Assembly: GCA_016716385.1 (NCBI GenBank)
Contig: JADJWL010000014.1
Coordinates: 1-64,000, forward strand
Direction: 5' to 3'
Source of the DNA: Bryobacterales bacterium
GTDB lineage: Bacteria; Acidobacteriota; Terriglobia; Bryobacterales; Bryobacteraceae
Length of the DNA stretch: 64,000 nt
Within the stretch, counting starts at the first letter, position 1. The number at the start of each line of letters is the position of its first letter. Positions 1 to 7,138 of this stretch are shown here, piece by piece. The notes beneath the pieces were generated by a model. That model ran no database searches. It was not told where the DNA came from and saw nothing but the letters and a program-made list of their open reading frames with translations. The translations under genes were made by a program, and so were the position numbers.

Positions 1-2
1 CT

Positions 3-509
3 TTTATGAGTCTCATACTATTGTTTGTTCTATCCAGCCAGCTGTTTCAGAAAGAGAAACAGGCCAGGACCCTCGAGACGTTGCTAACGACGGCAGTAAC
101 GCCGGTCGAAGTATGGCTGGCGAAATCGTTGTTCGCTTCAGCTGTCGGAATAATTTTCGCCGTCGCTGTATGTTTTCTGGTATGCGTAGCTCTGTCGCTT
201 GACCTTGGCTTGCTTGTGCATCCGTCGGGGCGCGCCCTGGTGTTCTTATTCTGCATCATTCCACCATTAGTTGGTAGTATCGTGGCCCTGTTGGCCTTGG
301 CTCATCTGCTATCGTGGAACCCTATCGTATGCAATATTGCGGTGATGCTAGTGGGCATGTCCTATTTTGCTGGTTCGGTCGCTCGGCCGAGAGAATTCGC
401 GCTGAGTTGGCATATGGTTTGGATGTATGCACTTGGCACCATTGGACTTCTGATCGTGGCAAGGATTATGGCACGTTACGCGACGCGCGAGCGAATGTCT
501 TGTACGTAA
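3..509 (+). CDS. ABC-2 type transporter permease, C-terminal part (5' end outside window)
   Basis: The reading frame is open to the window edge, so this is the C-terminal part of a longer protein. The segment KEKQARTLETLLTTAVTP fits the conserved loop of ABC-2 permeases, in which a Glu/Lys-rich stretch precedes TLE-LL-x(4)-P. It is followed by about four hydrophobic membrane segments and a basic tail. Family knowledge says such permeases pair with an ATPase to export polysaccharides, peptides or drugs. The ATPase would lie upstream, outside the window. By eye the base composition is lower in GC than the sugar genes that follow and resembles the cassette at 1.9-4.8 kb. A role in exporting the small Cys-rich peptides nearby is possible but is only inference. 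Confidence 0.7.
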   Translation, partial: FMSLILLFVLSSQLFQKEKQARTLETLLTTAVTPVEVWLAKSLFASAVGIIFAVAVCFLVCVALSLDLGLLVHPSGRALVFLFCIIPPLVGSIVALLALAHLLSWNPIVCNIAVMLVGMSYFAGSVARPREFALSWHMVWMYALGTIGLLIVARIMARYATRERMSCT

Positions 510-529
510 CAGCGGGTTGTTTCAAGCCG

Positions 530-1237
530 ATGACGACGGTCATCCTCGCCGGTGGTCTTGGAATGCGCCTGCGGCCCTTCACGGCCGTCCTGCCCAAGCC
601 CTTATTGCCGCTGGGCGAGCGCTCCCTCCTCGAACACCAGATCGCCCGCCTGAAGTCGTTCGGGTGCGATGAAGTCATCGTCGCCACCAACTACAAGTCC
701 GACTTGGTCGAGGCCGTCTTGCGCGACGGCGCGCACCTCGGCGTTCGCGTCACCATCAGCCGGGAAACGATCCCGCTCGGCACCGCCGGACCCCTCAAGC
801 TACTCGAAGGGAAACTGCGCGACCCCTTCCTTGTCGTGAACGGCGACATCCTCACGGCCCTCGACTTCCGCCGCTTCTTCGAGCGCGGCCGTGCCAACTC
901 CGCCAGGTTGACCGTCGCCACCAAGGTGGTCTCGGCTCCGTTCCGCTTCAGTCATGTCCGTTGCGGCCCGGATGACACGCTCCGCGACGTCACGGAGAAG
1001 CCGGACTTCCAGCTCGAAGTGCTCGCGGGAATCTATTGCCTCCACCCCTCCCTCCTCAGCCTCATCCCGCCCGGCGCCTATTTTGGCATGGATCAATTGA
1101 TCCGCCGCTGCCTTGAGGTGGGCGAACCGGTGAAGCGGCACCTCGTTCAGGAGTACTGGCTTGACATTGGCCAGATCGAGGACTACACCAAAGCGCGAGC
1201 GGCGTTCGAAGACCGCACCCTGGAGCTGGCCGGATGA
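530..1237 (+). CDS. Sugar-1-phosphate nucleotidyltransferase (NTP_transferase family)
   Basis: A 235-residue protein. The start is ATG 530, because the nucleotide-binding signature begins at once (TVILAGGLGMRLRPFT, with LPKPLLPLG at about 22-30). A longer frame upstream has no family features. The metal-binding NGD is at about 104-106 (Asp106). The expected reaction is transfer of an NMP onto a sugar-1-phosphate to give an NDP-sugar. It resembles the glucosamine-1-phosphate guanylyltransferase-type enzymes of nonulosonate pathways but has no N-terminal CBS domains. It overlaps the following acyltransferase gene by 4 nt (ATGA), so the two are translationally coupled. Exact sugar and nucleotide cannot be read from the sequence. 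Confidence 0.88.
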   Translation: MTTVILAGGLGMRLRPFTAVLPKPLLPLGERSLLEHQIARLKSFGCDEVIVATNYKSDLVEAVLRDGAHLGVRVTISRETIPLGTAGPLKLLEGKLRDPFLVVNGDILTALDFRRFFERGRANSARLTVATKVVSAPFRFSHVRCGPDDTLRDVTEKPDFQLEVLAGIYCLHPSLLSLIPPGAYFGMDQLIRRCLEVGEPVKRHLVQEYWLDIGQIEDYTKARAAFEDRTLELAG

Positions 1238-1890
1238 GCGCGGCGGCCCGCGCGGTGATCGTCGGTGGTGGCGCCTACGCCCGCAACCTGATCGAAATGG
1301 CCCACGCGGCCGGCGCCCTCGACATCGTCGCGGTCCTGGAACGCGTCCCCGCCAGGAAGGGTGAGTGCTTGCTCGGCATCCCAATCGTGGGCGACGATGA
1401 CTTGCTGCCGGACCTCAGGAAATCAGGCGTGTCCCACGGTCTTGCTGGTGTCGGTGGCGCGGGTGACAACAGGCCGCGCCACGGCGTCTTCGAGCGGTTG
1501 GTCGCTTTGGACTTCACACTCCCGTCTCTCGCGCACCCTTCCGCCATCGTCTCTCCTTCGGCGCGGACCGGCCGCGGCGTAATGGTCTTCCCTTTCGCGG
1601 CGGTACTGGCGGGCACGCATCTCGACGATAACGTGATCGTCAGCACCGGCGCCCTGGCGTCCCACGACTGCGAGCTCGGTCCCGCTGTCCACCTTGCCCC
1701 CCACGCCGTTGTCCTGGGCAACGTCAGTGCCGGCCCTCTGGCGCACATCGGCGCACACGCCACGATCAAGCAAGGTGTTCACATCGGAGAAGGCGCCGTC
1801 GTAGGTGCGGGCGCCGTCGTCACCAGGGACGTCCCGGCGTTCGCCGTCGTCGCCGGCGTCCCGGCGCGGCAGATCGGAGCGGTGCGGTGA
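1234..1890 (+). CDS. NeuD/PglD-type sugar O/N-acyltransferase
   Basis: A 218-residue protein with the NeuD/PglD architecture. It has an N-terminal Rossmann-like nucleotide-sugar-binding part (VIVGGGAYARN, residues 8-18), then a left-handed beta-helix of hexapeptide repeats from about 100 to 210. The SHDC motif (His144) matches the position of the general-base histidine in this family. Members acetylate the 4-amino group of UDP- or GDP-4-amino-4,6-dideoxy sugars, as in bacillosamine and legionaminic acid synthesis. With the LegC-like and LegB-like genes 3 kb downstream it would complete an NDP-2,4-diamino-trideoxyhexose pathway. That link is inference, because a cassette separates the two gene pairs. 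Confidence 0.85.
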   Translation: MSAAARAVIVGGGAYARNLIEMAHAAGALDIVAVLERVPARKGECLLGIPIVGDDDLLPDLRKSGVSHGLAGVGGAGDNRPRHGVFERLVALDFTLPSLAHPSAIVSPSARTGRGVMVFPFAAVLAGTHLDDNVIVSTGALASHDCELGPAVHLAPHAVVLGNVSAGPLAHIGAHATIKQGVHIGEGAVVGAGAVVTRDVPAFAVVAGVPARQIGAVR

Positions 1891-1943
1891 TCGGGGAGCT
1901 CTGTGCCCAAAACATGCGCTTTAGGGAGGACTGCCAGCCCGCT

Positions 1944-1990
1944 AATAGTCACTCTTCGTCATTGCCGATTCATCTGAGGCAGTGTAGCAT
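1944..1990 (+). promoter_or_regulatory. Candidate promoter and degenerate operator of peptide cassette A
   Basis: TTGCCG (1962-1967) and TAGCAT (1985-1990) are 17 bp apart, each matching 4 of 6 sigma-70 positions. The start would lie near 1997, some 55 nt before peptide A. AATAGTC at 1944-1950 and CATTG at 1960-1964, the latter running into the -35 box, resemble the clearer inverted repeats at the same place in the promoters of peptides B and C. Alone this is weak. The repeated arrangement across the cassettes is what makes it worth listing. Confidence 0.35.
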
Positions 1991-2051
1991 CAACACAACC
2001 AGCGCACGTCGGAATTCCTCTGATGTCGTGGCTGAAGAAAGGAGATCGCTT

Positions 2052-2282
2052 GTGAAGTCAGTACTAGCAGTTTCTGCGTGTTCGCTTGCATGTGTGGCCA
2101 TCGGACTCAGTGTTTCCCAACTGGTAAGTCCGCGAACAACAGCGCAGTCAGCGAGCTGCTGCAGCTTTGGAACAGGATGTGGAGATGATCAGGTTTGCTG
2201 CTATCCGGGAGATGGCCAAGCTCCCTGTTCCCAAACCAATCCCAACTACTGCAGGAGCGGATCGAGTTGTTCTGGCTGCTGA
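2052..2282 (+). CDS. Secreted Cys-rich small peptide A (unknown family)
   Basis: A 76-residue peptide. GTG 2052 is chosen because AAAGGAG lies just upstream and the result is a compact N-terminus (Lys, then a hydrophobic segment at about 4-24). A longer in-frame extension upstream has no RBS and does not look coding. After an Ala/Ser-rich, signal-peptidase-like stretch (TTAQSA) comes a 42-residue domain starting CC, with nine cysteines in all and Cys as the final residue. Peptides B (11188-11406) and C (14567-14845) share this plan: hydrophobic segment, Ala-x-x-x-CC, spaced Cys, terminal Cys. A thioredoxin-fold gene and a large exported-protein gene follow on the same strand. No lanthipeptide or sactipeptide enzyme is nearby. 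The function is unknown, and a disulfide-bonded exported peptide is the simplest reading. Confidence 0.6.
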   Translation: MKSVLAVSACSLACVAIGLSVSQLVSPRTTAQSASCCSFGTGCGDDQVCCYPGDGQAPCSQTNPNYCRSGSSCSGC

Positions 2283-2360
2283 AGCCTCCATCCCCAATGG
2301 TTTCGTGAGGTGAATAGGAGCGCTCTTGAACAGGCAGCCAGCATATATAGAAGGCCTCTG

Positions 2361-2370
2361 GGGGGGGGGC
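2361..2370 (+). repeat. Homopolymeric G10 tract
   Basis: Ten consecutive G in the gap between the Cys-rich peptide gene and the thioredoxin-fold gene of cassette A, about 34 bp upstream of a good -35 box. Tracts of this length are prone to slippage and are a known phase-variation device in several pathogens. Whether this one varies here is unknown. Confidence 0.8.
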
Positions 2371-2403
2371 GCTCCGATATTTGCCAGGCACAGTTGCGGA
2401 CGT

Positions 2404-2433
2404 TTGACATGTCTTGATGGCGAGGGGGATACT
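2404..2433 (+). promoter_or_regulatory. Predicted sigma-70 promoter for the thioredoxin-fold gene of cassette A
   Basis: A perfect TTGACA at 2404-2409, an 18-bp spacer, and GATACT at 2428-2433 (4 of 6). Transcription would begin near 2440, giving a leader of about 80 nt to the thioredoxin-fold start. This suggests the second and third genes of cassette A can be expressed independently of the peptide gene. Confidence 0.5.
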
Positions 2434-2522
2434 ATCGGTAACGAGCGGTCGAACAAAGCTCAAGTGTCTCTCTCCACCCTCATGACATTTACAGCGACTG
2501 TGCCCTATAGGAACACTTTAAC

Positions 2523-3152
2523 TTGCATCTTATGACATTCGCACATTCCCTCTCCAAATTCACCCAGCACCTTCTCGCGACACTACTGATTCTGTCAAGT
2601 CTCCTTAATGTCGCATTCATTGTTCGTTTCCGATCGATGGATCAACGAATCAGACAACTGCGGTCGGAACAACGCTTGCTTGAGGGAGTCTTACTACCCT
2701 CCATTTCCGGTTCCGATGCTCACGGAAAACACATGACCGTTAAGTACGAGACGCCAAGCGCTGAAGGCAAACAAGTCCCAACCCTAATATATGTGTACAA
2801 GAATGACTGTAGCTGGTGTCAGCGAAATGTTGTGAGCTTCGGGAAGTTAGTAACCGCTCTTAAGCGAGATCATCGTATCCTATGTCTCTCGCTCTCCAAA
2901 GACACTGCATCTGTTGCCATGAATGATGTCACCGCTAGGATCTGCCCCACAGTTCTTTTCCCCGACCCGGACATCGTTATTTCGTATAAATTGGGATCGA
3001 CGCCGCAGACATTGCTGATTGCGCACGACGGGCGACTCAAGCGAAACTGGATTGGAGCATACACCGGCAGCACGAAAGATGAAATCGAATCACTCACCGG
3101 CTTGGCTCTACCAAGCCTACAGCCAAACTCCGCAAACATGGAACTGAACTAA
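2523..3152 (+). CDS. Membrane-anchored thioredoxin-fold protein (cassette A)
   Basis: A 209-residue protein with one N-terminal membrane segment (about 14-33) and then a thioredoxin/TlpA-like domain outside the cytoplasm. The redox motif is CSWC (in NDCSWCQRN), and the cis-proline loop is STPQTLLI, followed by DGRL and a W-x-G-A-Y segment. TTG 2523 has AGGA at suitable spacing. ATG 2532 (MTFAHS...) is the alternative and removes three residues. Relatives lie at 10268-10864 and 13796-14443, each next to a Cys-rich peptide gene. The likely role is making or isomerising disulfides in the exported peptide, or reducing a partner, which is inferred from fold and neighbourhood. The large exported protein follows 12 nt downstream, an operon arrangement. 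Confidence 0.75.
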   Translation: MHLMTFAHSLSKFTQHLLATLLILSSLLNVAFIVRFRSMDQRIRQLRSEQRLLEGVLLPSISGSDAHGKHMTVKYETPSAEGKQVPTLIYVYKNDCSWCQRNVVSFGKLVTALKRDHRILCLSLSKDTASVAMNDVTARICPTVLFPDPDIVISYKLGSTPQTLLIAHDGRLKRNWIGAYTGSTKDEIESLTGLALPSLQPNSANMELN

Positions 3153-3164
3153 CGGAGGATTCCC

Positions 3165-4763
3165 GTGAAACAGTATAGTCGTGTCCTATCTTGCCCACGA
3201 AGTCAAGAAGTGGGAAATAGCTCCTCCCCTTCGGTAGTAGTAGGAGGGTGCTCGCTCGTGCGGGTTCTTGTCGCAACTGCGTGCGCTCTGTTCTGCGTTG
3301 GAGGGCCCTTGAACCTCGAAGCGCAAGAGCAGTCTCCTGAGAAACAACCCACGCCGGCCTGTGAGAACGAAGAAGTATCCGGCCTTCTGCGTCACGCGCT
3401 AGCCCTACCTGCCGAATTTGCTAGTGATATCATACTGACGATCGCGGAAAAGGATCTGTGCTCTAGAAGTGAGATCGCTCAGTGGGTCATCGATTCGTTC
3501 ACTCTCGCCAGCCACGCGCGGCGCCGACTGCCTCAAGCGAGAATGTCGGGGCGAAGCACGGATTCCCGGAACGGTCTGATCTATGCGGCCTCGTCACTGG
3601 GCTTAGATTCGCTTACGCTCAAGGTCCGGGCGATACGCGTCTTGTTGAAACACGACCGTCATGCCGCGATGCGTCTGTTCTTCGACCTTCATTCGACATT
3701 TGCGCATCCCACACTCGCACCTCGAGTCGCCTGTACATCCGAGATCGTTCCGGACCCCGACTTATACTATATCCTTGCCAGAGAAGTAGTTGGCGCAGTT
3801 AGCGCGGACGACTCTGCGCTGCAAACACTCGGTTATTCTCATGCACATGAGTTTCTCCGCTTTGTAATCGCCACCGCCAATAGCCCCCTGGCCATAGGAT
3901 CTGCCATTGAACTGGTCAACCAGATTAGCAGTCTGGAGAGCGACAGTCTTGCAATTGTATCGGGCGCGTTGGCAGACTCGCTGCGCCGAATAGATGCAGG
4001 TGACCGTGCCTTCATGATGGCTCTTTCAAGGACGGCACGAATAGAGAGGACTTCCGTACTGCTTCAGCAAGCGGAACGGAGTCCTCAGCCGCTACTGGAA
4101 GCATATCGCATCTACTTGTTGCGTCACTTGACCGGTAAACGTTGCTCCGATGGGGCTCAGGCGAGCAATCGAATAGTCGACCGATTTAATGCTTCTCTTA
4201 AGAGACTAGGCATGCACGAAAGTGTGTCTCCAATTGCGAACGGTAAAGACGTGTTAGCCACATCCGGTGCATTGCCACGCGCAGAAGACGATCCATTTTG
4301 GGTATCGGGACAATCAAGACAAATCTTGAGAGCAGTGCAACGGTTGCGCTATGGCCGAGGAGGAAAGCCGCACTCCAAGGAGGAGATTGAGTCACTTCAG
4401 TGGAGACAGAGGTTCGACGAACTTAACGCTTTGATATCGACATGGAAGATCGATGACGAAAAGGATGATCTCTCGTATATCTTTCAAAAAGGAACAATCT
4501 ATCTCGCGCTGCTGGAGATGACGGCTGAGAACACTGATTATACGCAGCCTTCGACACTGCTGGCGTCTTTTCTTGCGTCTTCTTATTCAGACGGCCACCG
4601 CATAGAGTGGTATTACATTGTCGATCAAGCGTTCAAGCGTGTGATGTCTCTTCCGCCCGCAGTCCAACGGACGTTCTTAGATAGTGCAATACGTTCCGGT
4701 AATTCCATCATGGAGGTCCGTGCCAGAATGGCGCAACTTTTAGGTGTGGACCAGGACGGGTGA
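3165..4763 (+). CDS. Large exported protein of cassette A, unknown family
   Basis: A 532-residue protein. GTG 3165 is chosen because GGAGG lies 6 nt upstream. A hydrophobic segment near 31-50 ends in LEAQEQ, a plausible signal-peptidase site after a long polar N-region. The rest looks mostly alpha-helical with no catalytic motif I can name. It is homologous to the protein at 8687-10237: both have LP/MP-x-EFA-x-DI near the N-terminus, an ASR/ASS-x-(G/I)-LD-(S/A)-L-(T/S)-L-(K/R)-VR segment, and then alternating short helices. It comes directly after the thioredoxin-fold gene. Helical-repeat scaffolds in the periplasm or on the surface often bind partners, but nothing here shows which. The gene is visibly lower in GC than the flanking sugar genes. 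Confidence 0.65.
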   Translation: MKQYSRVLSCPRSQEVGNSSSPSVVVGGCSLVRVLVATACALFCVGGPLNLEAQEQSPEKQPTPACENEEVSGLLRHALALPAEFASDIILTIAEKDLCSRSEIAQWVIDSFTLASHARRRLPQARMSGRSTDSRNGLIYAASSLGLDSLTLKVRAIRVLLKHDRHAAMRLFFDLHSTFAHPTLAPRVACTSEIVPDPDLYYILAREVVGAVSADDSALQTLGYSHAHEFLRFVIATANSPLAIGSAIELVNQISSLESDSLAIVSGALADSLRRIDAGDRAFMMALSRTARIERTSVLLQQAERSPQPLLEAYRIYLLRHLTGKRCSDGAQASNRIVDRFNASLKRLGMHESVSPIANGKDVLATSGALPRAEDDPFWVSGQSRQILRAVQRLRYGRGGKPHSKEEIESLQWRQRFDELNALISTWKIDDEKDDLSYIFQKGTIYLALLEMTAENTDYTQPSTLLASFLASSYSDGHRIEWYYIVDQAFKRVMSLPPAVQRTFLDSAIRSGNSIMEVRARMAQLLGVDQDG

Positions 4764-4833
4764 ATCAAGGGTTGCGATTCAGGGATGAGATAGACAAGTT
4801 GGCTGTCGTGTGTGGATGCGCGCTAGTCACATT

Positions 4834-6057
4834 ATGAAAATTCCTGTTCCGCCGGAAAGTGTGGCTATTCCTTTGGCCGAGCCTCTCCTGCTCGGCAACG
4901 AGACCGCGTATGTCCTCGAGTGCCTCCAGTCGAATCGGATCTCCACGTCCGGACCGATGGTCACCCGGTTCGAACACGCCCTTGAGGAACGGCTCGGCGC
5001 CCGATGGGCCGTCGCCACCGTCAGCGGCACCGCCGCGCTCCACGTCGCGCTGCTGGCCGTGGGCGTTAGACCTGGCGCCGAAGTCGTGATGCCCCGCATC
5101 AGCTTCGTAGCGCCGGCCAACGCCGTCCGGTACTGTTCCGCGTGGCCCGTCTTCACGGATATCGATTCAGCCCACTGGCAGTGGGACCTCGCCCAGGTTC
5201 GGGAGTTTCTCGATCGTGGCTGTGAACGCACTCCGTCCGGCCTCCGCAACCTGCGGTCCGGCCGCCCGGTCGGCGCCCTGCTCGCCGTCCACCTCCTGGG
5301 CGGGCTTTGCGATCTGGACGCGATGTTCGAGCTTGCCCGGGAGTTCGGCCTGCCCGTGGTCGAAGATGCCGCGCAAGCCTGCGGCGCCCGGTATCGCGGC
5401 CGGCCGATTGGCGCCTCCGCCGGCGGACGAGTGCCCAGCCTCGCCATCGTCAGTTTCAACGCCAACAAGATTGTGACCTCCGGCGGGGGCGGCGCCATTC
5501 TCACCAACGATCCCGCCTTGGCCCGCCGCTGCCGCCACTTGACCACTGTCGCGAAACTGGCGGGTCCCGGCTTCGTTCACGACGAGGTCGGCTTCAATTA
5601 CCGCCTGCCCAGCCTCGCCGCCGCCCTCGGCCTCGCCCAGTTGGAACAGCTCGATGCCTTCCTCGCCCGGAAGAGAGCGATTGCATCTCGCTACGCCGCC
5701 TTGCTCGGCCCCGTGCCGTCCATCCGCTTCCGGGTTTCCCCGGAGTGGGAGGAACCGAACCACTGGCTCTGCACGGTCCTGGTGGACGGGGACGCCGCCC
5801 CCGTCGTCGCCGCCCTGCAAGCGTCCGGCATCGAAGCCCGCCCGATCTGGACCCCGCTCCACCGTCTCCCCGCCTTCGCCGGTTGCCTCTGCGCCGGTGC
5901 CGCCGGCGGGTTTGTGGACCGGTTCTACCGCGGCGCTCTGTCTCTTCCGTCGGGCTGCGGCCTGTCGGATGCCTGTATCCAAACCGTCGCCGGCGCTCTT
6001 GTGCGTGCGCTGGCGCCGCGGGAAACGGCGCGAGGCTGTCATGGACTTGGCCGCTGA
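4834..6057 (+). CDS. DegT/DnrJ/EryC1-type sugar aminotransferase, LegC-like
   Basis: A 407-residue PLP enzyme of fold type I. The N-terminus (IPLAEPLLLGNE, then RISTSGPMV) matches the LegC/PglE branch that aminates UDP- or GDP-4-keto-6-deoxy-GlcNAc. Asp178 in VVEDAAQACG and Lys212 in SFNANKIVTSGGGG are the cofactor-binding residues. ATG 4834 is taken as the start. GTG 4810 and ATG 4816 in frame are possible, and none has a strong RBS. It overlaps the dehydratase that makes its presumed substrate by 17 nt. It begins 70 nt after the low-GC cassette, so it is either transcribed from its own promoter or reads on from the cassette. Pathway assignment to a diamino-trideoxyhexose or nonulosonate precursor is inference. 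Confidence 0.85.
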   Translation: MKIPVPPESVAIPLAEPLLLGNETAYVLECLQSNRISTSGPMVTRFEHALEERLGARWAVATVSGTAALHVALLAVGVRPGAEVVMPRISFVAPANAVRYCSAWPVFTDIDSAHWQWDLAQVREFLDRGCERTPSGLRNLRSGRPVGALLAVHLLGGLCDLDAMFELAREFGLPVVEDAAQACGARYRGRPIGASAGGRVPSLAIVSFNANKIVTSGGGGAILTNDPALARRCRHLTTVAKLAGPGFVHDEVGFNYRLPSLAAALGLAQLEQLDAFLARKRAIASRYAALLGPVPSIRFRVSPEWEEPNHWLCTVLVDGDAAPVVAALQASGIEARPIWTPLHRLPAFAGCLCAGAAGGFVDRFYRGALSLPSGCGLSDACIQTVAGALVRALAPRETARGCHGLGR

Positions 6058-7048
6058 ACGGACGCTCGTGACCGGCGCCGGGGGCTTCATCGGGTCTCAC
6101 TTGACCGAAGCGCTCCTCGCCATGGGATGCCCGGTTCGCTGCCTTGTCTCGTATCGCGCGCGCGGCGACCGGGGCTGGCTCGATCCCTGTGTCTCCGGCG
6201 CGCCGGGACTCGAAGTGCTCGCCGGCGATGTCCGCGATCCTCAGATCGCGGCCGAGGCCGTCGCGGGCTGCTCCGTCGTCTTCCACCTCGCCGCTTTGGT
6301 TGGGATTCCGTTCTCCTACAGGTCCCCCGCATCCTATGTCGAAACCAATGTTCGCGGAACCTTGAACCTGCTTCAGGCGGCTCGCGCGGCGGGGGTTCGC
6401 AGGTTCGTCCATACGTCCACCAGCGAAGTCTACGGTCAGGCTCTTGTGGTGCCCACCGCCGAGGACGCCCCGCCGCGGGCGCAGTCTCCTTATGCCGCCA
6501 CCAAGAGCGCCGCCGATCAGTTGGCGTTGTCGTTTCACCATTCCTTCGGCCTTCCCGTGAGCGTGATTCGTCCGTTCAACACCTATGGCCCCCGCCAGTC
6601 TGCCCGTGCGGTGGTTCCGGCCATCGTCTCGCAGATTGCCGCGGGCTGCCGGACCATCCGGCTCGGCGCGCTCGACCCCGCCCGCGACTTCACCTTTGTC
6701 GACGACACTGTGCGCGGATTCATCGCCGTCGCCGGGGCGGAGGATGCCGTCGGCGAGGTCGTGAATGTCGGGGCCGGACACGAGGTGACCGTGGCCGGGA
6801 TCTGTGCCGTCATCCAGGAGGTCATGGGCGTCTCGCTCCCCGTTGAGGTCGATCCGGCCCGCATCCGGCCTTCCGGAAGCGAGATCCTGCGTCTTGTCGC
6901 CGACAACCGGAAAGCCGCCGCCCTGACGGGTTGGCGGCCCCGCTTCCAGGGCCCCGCCGGCCTCCGCGATGGCGTCCGGAGAACCGTCGCTTGGTTCCGC
7001 CAACCTCAACCCGCCGCTCAATCTGGACCGCCCGTCTATGCCGTCTAG
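6041..7048 (+). CDS. NAD-dependent sugar epimerase/dehydratase, LegB-like
   Basis: A 335-residue extended short-chain dehydrogenase. The start ATG 6041 puts the NAD-binding TGAGGFIG at residues 11-18, as expected. T127-S128-E129 (TSTSEVYG) and Tyr151-x3-Lys155 (SPYAATK) form the active site. A Thr followed by Ser-Glu is typical of 4,6-dehydratases, and a plain epimerase would usually have Ser-Ser-Ala-Val. The expected reaction is conversion of an NDP-N-acetylglucosamine to the 4-keto-6-deoxy sugar for the aminotransferase encoded just upstream. RPFNTYGPRQS is the usual substrate-loop motif. The stop codon is followed after 3 nt by a REP-like hairpin. Exact substrate cannot be told from the sequence. 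Confidence 0.85.
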   Translation: MDLAAERTLVTGAGGFIGSHLTEALLAMGCPVRCLVSYRARGDRGWLDPCVSGAPGLEVLAGDVRDPQIAAEAVAGCSVVFHLAALVGIPFSYRSPASYVETNVRGTLNLLQAARAAGVRRFVHTSTSEVYGQALVVPTAEDAPPRAQSPYAATKSAADQLALSFHHSFGLPVSVIRPFNTYGPRQSARAVVPAIVSQIAAGCRTIRLGALDPARDFTFVDDTVRGFIAVAGAEDAVGEVVNVGAGHEVTVAGICAVIQEVMGVSLPVEVDPARIRPSGSEILRLVADNRKAAALTGWRPRFQGPAGLRDGVRRTVAWFRQPQPAAQSGPPVYAV

Positions 7049-7051
7049 CTG

Positions 7052-7083
7052 CAATAGCACCTGGCGCGAGCCGGGTGATGCGG
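7052..7083 (+). repeat. REP-like hairpin, copy 1
   Basis: The stem-loop CACCTGGC-GCGA-GCCGGGTG (8 bp with one T-G wobble) is preceded by CAATAG and followed by ATGCGG, 3 nt after the LegB-like stop codon. The same 31-32 nt unit recurs at 8591 and 16147 with different stem bases. The change from TGC/GCG to GGC/GCC keeps the stem paired, which points to a selected structure. Copies always sit immediately downstream of a gene, in the same orientation. Confidence 0.65.
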
Positions 7084-7138
7084 AAACCCGTGCTCCATGC
7101 GCCTCGGGCCGCGTCACCGGAACTGGAAGGAGGACCGC

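Noticed and set aside
2052..2282. Lanthipeptide, sactipeptide or bacteriocin precursor
   Set aside because: No LanB/LanC/LanM, radical SAM or double-glycine leader in the window. Only redox partners accompany the peptides, so a disulfide-rich peptide is a better description.
2326..2535. A 69-codon frame between peptide A and its thioredoxin-fold gene
   Set aside because: It crosses the G10 tract and a good promoter, lacks an RBS and Cys plan, and overlaps the next start.
5594..7117. Leftward frame of 507 codons across the LegC/LegB-like genes
   Set aside because: Both sugar genes have clear catalytic motifs on the plus strand, and the leftward product is Arg/Gly-rich without domains.
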